From Nonomuraea terrae (GTDB taxonomy: Bacteria; Actinomycetota; Actinomycetes; Streptosporangiales; Streptosporangiaceae): DNA of 50,944 bases. The DNA lies in the NCBI RefSeq assembly GCF_004348995.1, contig NZ_SMKQ01000042.1, positions 1 through 50,944 of the forward strand, read 5' to 3'. Both the position numbers and the translations under genes were made by a program. How positions within the stretch are numbered: the stretch's first letter is position 1; each line of letters begins with the position of its first letter. Below the pieces are notes generated by a model that saw nothing but the letters and a program-made list of their open reading frames with translations, searched no databases and was not told where the DNA came from. Below are positions 34,585 to 43,362 of this stretch, one piece after another.

Positions 34585-35845
34585 GGTAGCCGCCGGAGTG
34601 GGCGGCGGCGTACCAGATAAATCGCCAGCCCGACGGCGAAGACGGCGAGGCCGGCCAGCACCGAGGCGGTGGGCAGCGTGGCGGCCAGCGTCAGGCAGAG
34701 CACCAGCCCGAGCACCGGGACGGCGCGCGGCGGCGCGCCCTCATCGCGGCCCAGCGTGAGCGCGGAGGCGTTCGCGATGCCGTAGTAGACGAGCACACCG
34801 AACGACGAGAACCCGATCGCCTCGCGCAGGTCGGCGACCAGCAGCAGCACGATCACCGCGACGCCGACCGCGGCCTCGGCCCGGCGGGGCACCTGCCGCA
34901 CCGGGTCCACCGCGGCCAGCACGCCCGGCAGGTCGCGCTCGCGGGCCATGGCCAGCACCGTGCGGGAGACGCCGAGCAGCAGCGCGAGCAGCGCGCCGAG
35001 CGCCGCCACCGCCGCACCGGCCTGCACCACGGGCGCGAGCCATCCGGCCCCTGCCTCGCGCACCACGTCGGCCAGCGGAGCGGTGGAGCGGGCCAGCAGC
35101 TCCGGCTTGAGCGCGCGCAGCGCGGCCAGGGCGACCAGCAGGTAGACGACGAGCGTGACGCCGAGCGCGATGCCGATGGCCCGCGGGATGGTACGGGCGG
35201 GGTCGCGGACCTCCTCGCCGAGCGTGGCGATCCTGGCGTACCCGGCGAAGGCGAAGAAGAGCAGGCCGCCCGCCTGCAGCACGTCCCAGGCGGTGACGGC
35301 GCCGCCGGGGTACGGCGTGTTCGCGAACCAGCCGAAGCTGACGCGATCGTCCCCGAACAGCCCGGCGACGATCACGGCGGCGAGCACGGCCAGCACGAAC
35401 GTCACGATCACCCGGGCCAGGCCGGCCGAGCGCTGCACGCCGAACAGGTTGAGCAGGGTCAGCGCGGCGACTGCGGCGACGGCGACCGGGCGTTCGTGGC
35501 CGGGAGCGACGTAGGCGGCGAACGTGAGCGCCATCGCCGCGCAGGAGGCGGTCTTGCCGACGGTGAAGCCCCAGCCCGCCAGGTATAACCCCACAGGGGG
35601 CCGAGGCGGCGGCGGCCGTAGACGTACGTGCCGCCCGACTCGGGGTGGACGGCGGCCAGGCGGGCCGAGGAGGTGGCGTTGCAGTACGCCACGACGGCGG
35701 CCAGGGCCAGCGACAGCAGCAGCCAGCCGTGCGCCGCCGCGGCGGCGGGCGCGAACGCGGCGAACACACCCGCGCCGATCATCGCGCTCAGCCCGACGAC
35801 CACCGCGTCGGTGGTGCCGAGCCGCCGCGCCAGTTCGTCGCGCAA
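34581..35845 (-). pseudogene. APC-family amino-acid permease, interrupted by a frameshift near 35585
   Basis: From TTG 35845, RRLGTTDAVVVGLSAMIGAG is the typical APC-superfamily start (first membrane helix). The frame continues to YVYGRRRLGPLWG and is then lost. The rest (YLAGWGFTVGKTAS onward, FAFAGYARIATLGEEVRDP, about ten membrane segments, to the end at 34581) lies in another frame. Removing two bases from GGTTATACC (to GGTTACC, 35583-35588) restores WGYLAGWGF, so a TA insertion or a sequencing error is likely. If intact it would be an amino-acid importer upstream of metG in the DUF998-UspA-permease-metG run. Confidence 0.7.
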
Positions 35846-35926
35846 GGCCCTCCGCCTCCTCTTTCACCCAGGAGGACCTACTTTGCCGCATTCGTCCCGA
35901 GCGGGTGGCAACGGGGAGGTGAACGG

Positions 35927-36385
35927 TCAGGTGTCCTTGTCCGGACCGGGCACCACCAGGACCGGGCGGTGCGCGTGGTGCAGCACCCGGTCGGACGTGC
36001 TGCCCAGCAGCAGCGAGCGCACCCCGCCCAGGCCCCTGGTGCCGGTCACGATCAATTCGGCGTCCAGCTCGTCGGCCACGTCCACGATCGTGGACCAGAC
36101 CGCCACGGAGTTGACGTCGCAACGCGGCTCCGCGTCCAGCCCCGCCTGGCGCGCCAGCTCGGCCCCCTGCTGGGACAACTCGGTCATCGCACGCTCGATC
36201 GCCGCGTCCTCCGCGCCGGTCTGGTCGAGCGCCACCATGAGCCCGGCCGAGGCTCGGGCCGCGGTCATCGCCACCCGCTCCCACACCGTCAGCACGACCG
36301 CGTCCCTGCCGCGGAACATCTGCCCGGCGAAGGCGATCGCCGTCTTGGCGTCGTCGGAACCGTCATACGCGATCAGTATCGTCAT
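35927..36385 (-). CDS. Universal stress protein, UspA family
   Basis: This single-domain 152-residue Usp starts MTILIAYDGSDDAKTAI and carries the ATP-binding signature as GTRGLGG, nine residues, then GSTSDRVLHHA, followed by PVLVVP. Such proteins bind ATP and respond to dormancy or stress. It starts 28 bases after the DUF998 gene and ends 81 bases before the permease start. Confidence 0.9.
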   Translation of the reverse strand: MTILIAYDGSDDAKTAIAFAGQMFRGRDAVVLTVWERVAMTAARASAGLMVALDQTGAEDAAIERAMTELSQQGAELARQAGLDAEPRCDVNSVAVWSTIVDVADELDAELIVTGTRGLGGVRSLLLGSTSDRVLHHAHRPVLVVPGPDKDT

Positions 36386-36413
36386 GGGCTCCCCCTATCC
36401 CCGGTGGCGGCTT

Positions 36414-37070
36414 TCACGCCTGCGCCAGGCCGCGGACCGCGCGGGGAGCGGGCCTCAGCATCGACAGCCCGGCCAGCGCCAGCACGCCCAGCTCGGTGAC
36501 CACGACGATCCGCTGGGTCAGCCCCGCCGGGATGTCGTCGTTGGTCAGCGGGACGCCGGCCATGCGCACCACGTACGGGACGACGACCAGCACCAGCGCG
36601 GCCAGGGCGAGGCCGCTGAGCACGCGCACCGCGCCGGCGTACCGGATCCGGGCGCGGGCCAGCAGCAGGCCCGCCAGCGGCATCACCGCGAACGCGGCGA
36701 AGGCGGCGTAGCGGTGGATGCCACCCGACAGCGACAACGGCACGCCGGGCCGGTCGGTCGGGAAGGCGCCGATCAGGAACATGCTCGCCGCCCACGCCAG
36801 CAGCAGCACCACGACCCAGCGGCCGGCGCCGGCCCGGCGCAGGGCCTCGGCGATCAGCACACTGCCGACCGCGAACGACGTCAGCGACGCCGGCAGCAGC
36901 CAGCCGGCGGGCTGGAAGGCGTACTCGCTGATCACGCTGTGCAGCGGGTCCAGGTCCGAACCGGCGTGCAGCGCGAGCATGGCGGCGCTGCCGGCGCCGA
37001 TGGCCGCGAACCCACTGACAAGCAATCCCCTCATGCCTCCAAGCTCGCGGCAGGCGGACCCGGCGACCAT
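36414..37070 (-). CDS. DUF998 integral membrane protein
   Basis: The 218-residue protein has six predicted membrane helices. It includes the DUF998 pattern LHSVISEYAFQPAGWLLPASL and GAFPTDRPGVPLSLSGGIHRYAAFAAF, and its function is not established for the family. ATG at 37070 has no SD but follows GATGAT by five bases (possibly leaderless). ATG at 37034 has GGAGG only one base upstream. It heads the minus-strand run toward UspA. Confidence 0.75.
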   Translation of the reverse strand: MVAGSACRELGGMRGLLVSGFAAIGAGSAAMLALHAGSDLDPLHSVISEYAFQPAGWLLPASLTSFAVGSVLIAEALRRAGAGRWVVVLLLAWAASMFLIGAFPTDRPGVPLSLSGGIHRYAAFAAFAVMPLAGLLLARARIRYAGAVRVLSGLALAALVLVVVPYVVRMAGVPLTNDDIPAGLTQRIVVVTELGVLALAGLSMLRPAPRAVRGLAQA

Positions 37071-37253
37071 CGGAGATCATCCCGAACCGGCCCTGAGACA
37101 TCCCTTACGCCTTTGGCCGGGCCAGGCCCCCGCCACGCGCGCTGACCTGGCGGAACCCGACCCCTGATAGAGCCCGCCCCCTCAGGGCTGGTACGGCACC
37201 CGCGACCAGGGGAAGGGGAACCGCGAATCGGGGACTCTCACAGGGAGATGACT

Positions 37254-38228
37254 ATGCGCAAGCGCACGCTCGGCACGGACGGCCTGCGGGTCTCGGCGCT
37301 CGGCCTCGGCTGCATGGGCATGTCCGATTTCTACGGCCAGGGTGACGATCAGGAGTCCGTCGCCGTCATCCGCCGCGCCCTCGACCTCGGCATCGACTTC
37401 CTCGACACGGCCGACATGTACGGCAACGGCACCAACGAGGAGCTCGTCGGCCGGGCCATCAAGGGCCGGCGCGACGAGGTGGTGCTCGCCACCAAGTTCG
37501 GCATCAAGCGCGAGGGCGGCACCCGCACGATCGAGAACAGCCCCGACTACATCAGGGCCGCCTGCGACGCCTCGCTGCGCCGCCTCGGCGTCGACCACGT
37601 CGACCTCTACTACCTGCACCGCCGCAACCCCGGCGTGCCGATCGAGGAGTCGGTCGGAGCCATGGCGGAGCTGGTCGAGCAGGGCAAGGTGCGCTACCTC
37701 GGGCTGTCGGAGGTGAGCGCCGGCACGCTGCGCGAGGCGCACGCCGTGCACCCGATCACCGCCCTGCAGAGCGAGTACTCGTTGTTCACCAGGGGGCTGG
37801 AGGCGGAGATCCTGCCGGCCGCCCGGGAGCTCGGGATCGGGCTGGTGGCGTACTCGCCGATCAGCCGCGGGCTGCTGACGGGCGCGTTGCCGCCGCCCGA
37901 GGAGCTGCCGGAGGGCGACTTCCGCCGGAGCCTGCCGCGCGTCACCGGCGAGAACGCCGCGCACAACAGGGCGCTGGTGGCCGAGGTCCAGCGGATCGCC
38001 GAGGCGGCCGGCGTCACGACGGCGCAGCTCGCGCTGGCCTGGGTGCTGGCCCAGGGCGACGACATCGTGCCGATCCCGGGTACCAAGCGGCTGAAGTACC
38101 TGGAGGAGAACGCCGCCGCGGCCGACGTCACCCTGACGCCCGAGCAGCTCGCCGCGCTGGCCGAGGCCGTGCCGCCGGACGCCGTACGCGGCGACCGCTA
38201 CGCCAGCATGGCCGACGTCGAGCGTTGA
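37254..38228 (+). CDS. Aldo/keto reductase
   Basis: The 324-residue AKR barrel protein has [17 protein letters not shown] at the N-terminus. Its catalytic Asp and Tyr are in [10 protein letters not shown], Lys in [10 protein letters not shown] and His in [11 protein letters not shown], and it has the NADPH-binding end [14 protein letters not shown]. The sequence is of the AKR13-like bacterial group that reduces varied aldehydes. ATG at 37254 is chosen (AGGGAG six bases upstream) over the ATG at 37248 inside that site. Confidence 0.9.
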   Translation: MRKRTLGTDGLRVSALGLGCMGMSDFYGQGDDQESVAVIRRALDLGIDFLDTADMYGNGTNEELVGRAIKGRRDEVVLATKFGIKREGGTRTIENSPDYIRAACDASLRRLGVDHVDLYYLHRRNPGVPIEESVGAMAELVEQGKVRYLGLSEVSAGTLREAHAVHPITALQSEYSLFTRGLEAEILPAARELGIGLVAYSPISRGLLTGALPPPEELPEGDFRRSLPRVTGENAAHNRALVAEVQRIAEAAGVTTAQLALAWVLAQGDDIVPIPGTKRLKYLEENAAAADVTLTPEQLAALAEAVPPDAVRGDRYASMADVER

Positions 38229-38244
38229 GCCTCCGGACGGGCCG

Positions 38245-39174
38245 TCAGAAGGGCCGCCGGGAGTCGAAGTAGACGCGGACCGTGGTCGCGCCCGGCCGGG
38301 TGTACACGCGGACGAGGTCGCTGAGCAGGTTGACGATGAGCAGGCCGCGCGAGCCCGGGCACTGCGGGTCGACCGGCCGGCGGCCCGCCAGCGGGTCGGT
38401 GATGTGGCCGCGGTCGGCGACCTCGCACACCAGCACGCCGTCGGCGTCCCACACCCGGACCGTGCCGGAGCCGCCGCCGTGGTCGAGGCTGTTGGCGGCG
38501 AGCTCGGCCACCACGAGCCGGATGTCGTCGAGGCGGTCGCCGCGGAAGCCCAGCTCCGCGCCCTCCCGCGCGGCCAGCATGCGCGCCGCCGACAGGTTGG
38601 TGCGGTCGAACCGCAGCGAGACGACCTTCTCCGGCTCGTCGAACGGCCGGTTGTGGTGCTGGAACACCACCTCGGGCGCGTAGTCGCCGCTGGGCCGCTC
38701 CCCCGCGCCGGCGCGCAGCACGGGATGGGTCCGCGCCGCCTCGCGCAGCACCTCCTCCGGCAGGCCCCCGGCGTCGTACGGGCACACGATCGTCACCGGC
38801 CGGCCGGCGAACGACGGGTTGATGAGCGCCTCGTGCTGGACGCAGGCCGGGTATTCGAGCGCGGTGCGGCCCGGCCAGATCGGCTCGCCGATGATGCGGA
38901 CGTGGCGGCCGGGATTCCGGTCGGCGAAGTCGCGCAGCACGGCCGGCAGGATCCGGCCCGGGTTGCGCCCCGCCTCAGCCATGTCGAACAGGCAGACCGC
39001 CTCGGCCTCGGGGCCGAGCGCCGACCTGATCAGCGCGAGCCGGGCAGCCGGGACGGCCACCGCGACCGGCTCGCCCGCGGCCAGCCCCGCGCGCAGGAAA
39101 GCGGTGGTGGCAGCCACGTATTCGCGGTCTCCCCGGTAGAAGAGAACCGCGTGGTGGAAGGGCTCGGCCGGCAT
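38245..39174 (-). CDS. MEDS-domain plus HATPase (RsbW-like) regulatory protein
   Basis: The 309-residue protein has an N-terminal MEDS/DcmR-like sensory domain (FHHAVLFYRGDREYVAATTAFL, LFDMAEAGRNPGR, VRIIGEPIWPGRT) and a C-terminal GHKL ATPase of the anti-sigma kinase type (VVAELAANSLDHGGGSG, EVADRGHITDP, GSRGLLIVNLLSD). Such proteins are thought to phosphorylate STAS antagonists or bind sigma factors. It could partner the STAS/sigma pair seven kilobases away, but nothing in the sequence proves this. Confidence 0.85.
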   Translation of the reverse strand: MPAEPFHHAVLFYRGDREYVAATTAFLRAGLAAGEPVAVAVPAARLALIRSALGPEAEAVCLFDMAEAGRNPGRILPAVLRDFADRNPGRHVRIIGEPIWPGRTALEYPACVQHEALINPSFAGRPVTIVCPYDAGGLPEEVLREAARTHPVLRAGAGERPSGDYAPEVVFQHHNRPFDEPEKVVSLRFDRTNLSAARMLAAREGAELGFRGDRLDDIRLVVAELAANSLDHGGGSGTVRVWDADGVLVCEVADRGHITDPLAGRRPVDPQCPGSRGLLIVNLLSDLVRVYTRPGATTVRVYFDSRRPF

Positions 39175-39358
39175 CGCTCATCACGCTACCCAAGGGCGAG
39201 GAGTTCACGGCACTCCACGGGGTACCTCATATCTTGTGAAAAGAGTCCAGGTCATTCACCGTCCCCGTCCAAGCCGACCCAAAGAGCCCACCCTCGATCT
39301 GCGCACTCCTTCCGGCCGACGCCTCCCGTTCTGATCGGCGCGTCCCTATGCTCGGGAT
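39175..39358. other. Divergent promoter region
   Basis: This 184-base gap holds the starts of the MEDS/HATPase gene and the DUF1707 gene. TATGCT at 39347-39352 ends six bases before the DUF1707 ATG, fitting a leaderless transcript. An AT-rich patch (CATATCTTGTGAAAAGAG, about 39229-39246) may serve the opposite strand. Confidence 0.45.
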
Positions 39359-39904
39359 ATGTCGGAAATGCAGATGCGCGTCTCGGATGGGGATCGCGAG
39401 CGCACCGCGCAGCAGCTACAGCAGGCGTTCACCGAAGGGCGCCTCACCCACCTGGAGCTCGAAGACCGCCTGGAGATCGCGCTGACCGCGAAGACCTACG
39501 CCGACCTCCAGGGCCTGGTCACCGACCTGCCGGTCGAGCGGGTCGACGAGGTGATCGACCTGGAGTCGAAGTCGGGCAACATCAAGCGCTCCGGAGACTG
39601 GGCCGTCCCCCGGCGGCTGCGCGCCGCCTCCAAGTACGGCAGCGTCGAGCTCGACCTCTCGCAAGCCGTCATCACCCATCAGGTCGTGGACATCGAGCTG
39701 GACCTCAACTACGGCTCCGCCAAGATCATCCTGCCCGAGGGCGCGGTGGCGAACGTGGACGCCTTCCAGTCCGACTGGGGCAAGGCCTCCTCCGACGTGC
39801 CCGGCCGGCCCCGTCCCGGCTCCCTCTACGTGGTCATCACCGGCCAGGCGAAGTACGGCGGCCTGACCGTGCGCTATCCGCGCAGGCGCAGGTTCACCCA
39901 CTGA
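39359..39904 (+). CDS. DUF1707 domain protein
   Basis: The 181-residue protein begins with the DUF1707 (SHOCT-like) block MRVSDGDRERTAQQLQQAFT, EGRLTHLELEDRLEIALTAK and TYADLQGLVTDLP. A C-terminal beta-rich region with YGSVELDLSQA and LNYGSAKIILPEG follows, as in cell-wall-antibiotic-response proteins. There is no membrane segment. The ATG lacks an SD and follows a -10-like TATGCT at leaderless spacing. The 3' end overlaps the Rieske gene by 31 bases. Confidence 0.85.
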   Translation: MSEMQMRVSDGDRERTAQQLQQAFTEGRLTHLELEDRLEIALTAKTYADLQGLVTDLPVERVDEVIDLESKSGNIKRSGDWAVPRRLRAASKYGSVELDLSQAVITHQVVDIELDLNYGSAKIILPEGAVANVDAFQSDWGKASSDVPGRPRPGSLYVVITGQAKYGGLTVRYPRRRRFTH

Positions 39905-40986
39905 TGGAAGAGGGCGATGTGGTGCTCGCTCGGCACGAGTACCCCGCCCTCGCGGTACGCCCGCGACGCCATGCCCGGCTGGGTCCGTTCGCAGGCGTCG
40001 AAGTCCTGCTCGTTGACCCGGTGGAAGAGCTCGACCGACCGTGACAGATCGGCGCCGGAGGCCACCACCTCCGGGTGGTAGAGCCAGTCGCACTCCACCA
40101 CCGTCCGGTCCACGGCCATGGGGTACATCCGGTGCAGGATCACGTGGTCGGGCACCAGGTTGACGAACACCTGCGGCTTGACGGTGATCGCGAAGTAGCG
40201 GCGGTCCTGCTCCTGCGCCACGCCGGGCAGCCGGTCGAAGCCCGGCCCGCCGTCCACGGTGAAGCCCTCCGCCCGTTCGGCGAAGGCGGCGCCGTGGCCC
40301 ACGTAGTACTGCGCGGCGTAGCCGCCGGCGAACTCCGGCAGCACGGCGGTCAGCTCGGGGTGGATGGTGGCGCAGTGGTAGCACTCCATGAAGTTCTCGA
40401 CCAGGAGCTTCCAGTTGGCCTTGACGGTGTAGACGATGCGGCGGCCCAGGACCAGCTCGTCCACGCGGTAGCGGTCGATGGCCCCGGGGTCGCCAAGGCG
40501 TTCGGTGGCCGCGTACGTCACGGTCTCCTCGAACGACGGCGGCTCGGCGGCCAGACAGACCCAGGCGTAGCCCAGCCACTCGCGCAGGTGGACGGGAACG
40601 AGCCCGTACGCGGCCCGGTCGATGTCGGGCATCTTGGCCAGGTTGGGCGCGGCGGCGAGCCGGCCGTCGAGGTCGTAGGACCAGGCGTGGTAGGCGCACC
40701 TGAGCGTGCGGCCGACCTGGCCCGCCTGCTCGACGCACAGGCGGGCGCCGCGGTGGCGGCAGACGTTGAGGAAGGCGCGCAGCCGCTCGTCGCGCCCGCG
40801 CACGACGATCACGCTCTCCCGCCCGACCTGCACCGTACGGAACGCGCCCGGCTTCGGCAGGTCCTGCACGCGGACCGCGCAGAACCAGAGGCTTTCGAAG
40901 ATCTTGGCCTGCTCGCCGGCGAAGATCTCGGGGTCGGTGTAGGAACGGCCGGGAAGCGTGGGGATCAGGCTCGACGTGTTGGTCAA
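39874..40986 (-). CDS. Rieske-type ring-hydroxylating / quaternary-ammonium oxygenase alpha subunit
   Basis: The 370-residue protein has a Rieske [2Fe-2S] domain with C76-x-H78 (NVCRHRG) and C97-x2-H100 (RCAYHAW). The catalytic domain has mononuclear-iron ligands in NFMECYHCATIHPEL and the NEQDFDACERTQ helix. The close spacing of the motifs and sequence style resemble glycine-betaine/stachydrine demethylases (GbcA type) as much as aromatic dioxygenases. The reductase partner is not adjacent. The TTG at 40986 is the only reasonable start. The upstream palindrome may be its operator. Confidence 0.8.
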   Translation of the reverse strand: MTNTSSLIPTLPGRSYTDPEIFAGEQAKIFESLWFCAVRVQDLPKPGAFRTVQVGRESVIVVRGRDERLRAFLNVCRHRGARLCVEQAGQVGRTLRCAYHAWSYDLDGRLAAAPNLAKMPDIDRAAYGLVPVHLREWLGYAWVCLAAEPPSFEETVTYAATERLGDPGAIDRYRVDELVLGRRIVYTVKANWKLLVENFMECYHCATIHPELTAVLPEFAGGYAAQYYVGHGAAFAERAEGFTVDGGPGFDRLPGVAQEQDRRYFAITVKPQVFVNLVPDHVILHRMYPMAVDRTVVECDWLYHPEVVASGADLSRSVELFHRVNEQDFDACERTQPGMASRAYREGGVLVPSEHHIALFHQWVNLRLRG

Positions 40987-41011
40987 CCGACACCGCCTTG
41001 TTGCGTATTAC

Positions 41012-41025
41012 GCGCAAAGTTGCGC
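41012..41025. promoter_or_regulatory. Palindrome upstream of the Rieske oxygenase gene
   Basis: GCGCAA/TTGCGC with a 2-base centre, plus an additional TTGCG at 41001-41005, gives three TTGCG/CGCAA half-sites within 25 bases. It lies in an AT-richer 64-base gap, just ahead of the Rieske gene. A binding protein is not known. Confidence 0.45.
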
Positions 41026-41050
41026 TATATGCGGCATGGTGCGGCGGCGC

Positions 41051-42142
41051 TCAGGACACTGTCAAGAGGTAGTTGCTGGCGCCGCGCAGCCACGCCGTGT
41101 ACATCCTGGTCGCGAGCCGGTCGGGGATCAGCCCCGCGAAGAATTGCTGCACGTTGGTGACCTCCGTCGCGGCCAGCCGCGCGGGCCGGCGCACCACCTT
41201 CGTCCTGGCCCGCTCGTAGGCGCGCAGGTCGCCGATCGAGTGGCTGAGCACCCAGGCGTCCTCCAGCGCCTGGTTGGCGCCCTGGGCCATGGTGGGCGGC
41301 ATGGTGTGCGCCGAGTCGCCGGCCAGCGTCGTCGGGCCCTTCCCCCAGGCCACGGGGACGTGATGGCGGTGATGGGGGAAGAAGTCGGGCTCCCCGAGGC
41401 TCTCCAGGACGGCGGCCACCGGGTCAGGCCAGCCCGCGAACCGCTCGCGCAGCCGTTCCACGATGCGGGGGTCGTCCTCCCAGAAGGACCGGCCGGGGGC
41501 CGACCTGACGTCGAACCACCACAGCAACCGGCCCCTGCCCGCCGGGATCAGCCCGCACAGGCCCTGCCCGCCGGGGATCATCACGGCGCGGCGCTGCCCG
41601 GTCAGCGCGGTGGGACTGCTGGTGAAGCCTTGCCAGGTGACCCAGCCGCTCAGCCGGGCCGGGTCGTCGCCCCACAGCGCGGCGCGCACCGCCGAGCGGC
41701 GGCCGTCGGCGCCCACGAGCACGTCGCCGCGGACGGTGCCGCCGCCGGCCAGCCGCACCTCGGCCCGCTCGGGCACGACGTGCTCGGCCCGCGCGCCGTA
41801 CGTCACGGGCACGCCGTCGGCGAGCACCTCGACCAGCTCGCTGCGGGCCACGTGGACGGTCGGGTGGCCGTAGCGGCGTTCGGCGGCCGTCAGGTCGACG
41901 GTGAACAGCGGGCGGCCGTCGCCGGACCAGGACTCCATGGTCTCCAGGCGGCGGCCGACACCGACGAGGTCGACCTTGAGCCGCTCCAGGATGGCCGTGC
42001 TGCCGGGCCAGAGCGTGATCGAGCCGCCTGCCGTACGCGGCTCGGGGGCCTCCTCGTACACCTCGACGTCGTGGCCCGCGCTCAGCAGGCCGCGCGCCAG
42101 GGCGAGCCCCGCGACGCCGGCACCGATCACCACTACCCTCAT
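41051..42142 (-). CDS. FAD-dependent monooxygenase
   Basis: The 363-residue flavoprotein monooxygenase of the PHBH/TetX class has RVVVIGAGVAGLALARGL (FAD-binding), DVLVGADGRRSAVR (DG motif) and LAGDSAHTMPPTMAQGANQALEDA (second FAD motif). It hydroxylates small aromatic or polyketide-like substrates in related systems. It is divergent from a TetR regulator with a strong operator-like repeat between them, so its expression is probably ligand-induced. Confidence 0.88.
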   Translation of the reverse strand: MRVVVIGAGVAGLALARGLLSAGHDVEVYEEAPEPRTAGGSITLWPGSTAILERLKVDLVGVGRRLETMESWSGDGRPLFTVDLTAAERRYGHPTVHVARSELVEVLADGVPVTYGARAEHVVPERAEVRLAGGGTVRGDVLVGADGRRSAVRAALWGDDPARLSGWVTWQGFTSSPTALTGQRRAVMIPGGQGLCGLIPAGRGRLLWWFDVRSAPGRSFWEDDPRIVERLRERFAGWPDPVAAVLESLGEPDFFPHHRHHVPVAWGKGPTTLAGDSAHTMPPTMAQGANQALEDAWVLSHSIGDLRAYERARTKVVRRPARLAATEVTNVQQFFAGLIPDRLATRMYTAWLRGASNYLLTVS

Positions 42143-42168
42143 TACCGTCCTCGTCTCATGAGACCCTC

Positions 42169-42190
42169 AGTATCAGATACTTGGAGTATC
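42169..42190. promoter_or_regulatory. Three-half-site TetR operator
   Basis: AGTATC-A-GATACT-TGG-AGTATC reads as two overlapping perfect 6-bp palindromes sharing the central GATACT. It ends three bases before the TetR ATG at 42194, so a bound repressor would cover the TetR start and the promoter of the divergent monooxygenase. Confidence 0.7.
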
Positions 42191-42193
42191 ACA

Positions 42194-42757
42194 ATGTCTG
42201 CACGCGGCCGCAAGGCCGACCCCGCGGTCGGCGAGCGCATCCGGCAGGCCGCGGCGACCCTGGTGCTCACCCATGGCCTCGACTTCACCATGGACGACGT
42301 CGCCGCTGCGGCCGGCGTCGGCAGAGCGAGCGTCTTCCGCCGGTACGGCAGCAAACGCGACATGCTCCTGGAGGCCATCGCCGGTTTCATGGACGCCCAC
42401 GTCGCCGTCCCCGACACCGGGTCGCTGGCGGGCGACCTGCACGTGGTGGTCACCGACACGCTCGCCCTCTGGCGGCTGCCCGGGATCGCGCGCCTGGCCA
42501 AGCAGGTGTACGGCGAGGCCGGCCGAGACCCCGCCGTCGCCGAGATCGTCCGCACCGGCATGCGGACGCGCATGGAACGCTCGTGGGTCGTGTACGAGCG
42601 CGCCATCGAGCGCGGCGAACTCTCCCCTGACGCGGACCTGTGGTTGCTCACCGACCTGTTCACCGGATTCGTCGCCTACCGGGGGCTGCTGGACCTCCCC
42701 CTACCCGAACCGGAGGAAGTCGTTCGAGCGCTCTTGCAGGGCTTTACCTCCCCTTGA
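42194..42757 (+). CDS. TetR/AcrR-family transcriptional regulator
   Basis: The 187-residue regulator has helix-turn-helix IRQAAATLVLTHGLDFTMDDVAAAAGVGRASVFRRYGSK, and its C-terminal domain ends LPLPEPEEVVRALLQGF. The ATG is three bases after the operator-like repeat, so transcription is likely leaderless or nearly so and autoregulated. It is divergent from the FAD monooxygenase. Confidence 0.88.
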   Translation: MSARGRKADPAVGERIRQAAATLVLTHGLDFTMDDVAAAAGVGRASVFRRYGSKRDMLLEAIAGFMDAHVAVPDTGSLAGDLHVVVTDTLALWRLPGIARLAKQVYGEAGRDPAVAEIVRTGMRTRMERSWVVYERAIERGELSPDADLWLLTDLFTGFVAYRGLLDLPLPEPEEVVRALLQGFTSP

Positions 42758-42845
42758 CACCCTTGGTGCTACTGGGGTGCAAGTGACGGTTAAGTCGTGA
42801 CTTCTACCATGTTCTTCGTTCGCCACACCTACGAAGGGCATGGAA

Positions 42846-43223
42846 ATGACACCCCCTCGCCGTCGCCTGGCCGTCACGGCCGCGACGCTGACTCTTGCCG
42901 TCCTCGGCGTCACCTCCTGCGGCGCCGTCGGGCAGGCCGTCGACTGCAACACCGCCGCCGGCGAAGCCAGCAAGATCGCCACCGAGTGGAGCAACGCCAT
43001 CACATCGAACCCCACGGACCAGGATGCCCTCGGCGAGGCGTCGAAGACCGCGGCGGACCAGGCCAAGGAGCTCGCGGGCAAGTACGACGGCGAAGTCGCC
43101 GCCGCGCTGAACGACCTCGCCGACGGCTTCCAGACGATGGAGGGCGGCGACCTCAGCAGCGCCACGGAGTTCACCGGCAAGCTGAACGGCTTCACCAGCA
43201 AGATCACGGCTGCCTGCACCTGA
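42846..43223 (+). CDS. Small secreted lipoprotein of unknown function
   Basis: The 125-residue protein has a signal peptide with a lipobox (VLGVTSC), so the Cys would be acylated. The mature part is Ala/Lys/Asp-rich and helical (ASKIATEWSNAI, EASKTAADQAKELAGKYDGE) and ends with a Cys (AACT), which may pair with the Cys in VDCNTAAGE. GAAGGG lies seven bases before ATG 42846; ATG 42840 is too close to it. The family is not recognised. Confidence 0.7.
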   Translation: MTPPRRRLAVTAATLTLAVLGVTSCGAVGQAVDCNTAAGEASKIATEWSNAITSNPTDQDALGEASKTAADQAKELAGKYDGEVAAALNDLADGFQTMEGGDLSSATEFTGKLNGFTSKITAACT

Positions 43224-43230
43224 CGGGCCC

Positions 43231-43275
43231 GCGGTCGCCGTCCCCCTGTGGGGGGCAGGAGTGGGCGGCGACCGC
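43231..43275 (+). terminator. Hairpin after the lipoprotein gene
   Basis: A 10-bp stem GCGGTCGCCG (43231-43240)/CGGCGACCGC (43266-43275) contains an inner CCCCC/GGGGG hairpin with a TGTG loop. It begins eight bases after the stop codon. Confidence 0.75.
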
Positions 43276-43362
43276 GTCTAGGGTTGATCACCGTGACGGG
43301 TGAGACGCCGGCGGTACGGCCGGGGGCCCGCGCCGCACCCGCCCTCCGGAGGATCGAGCTGA

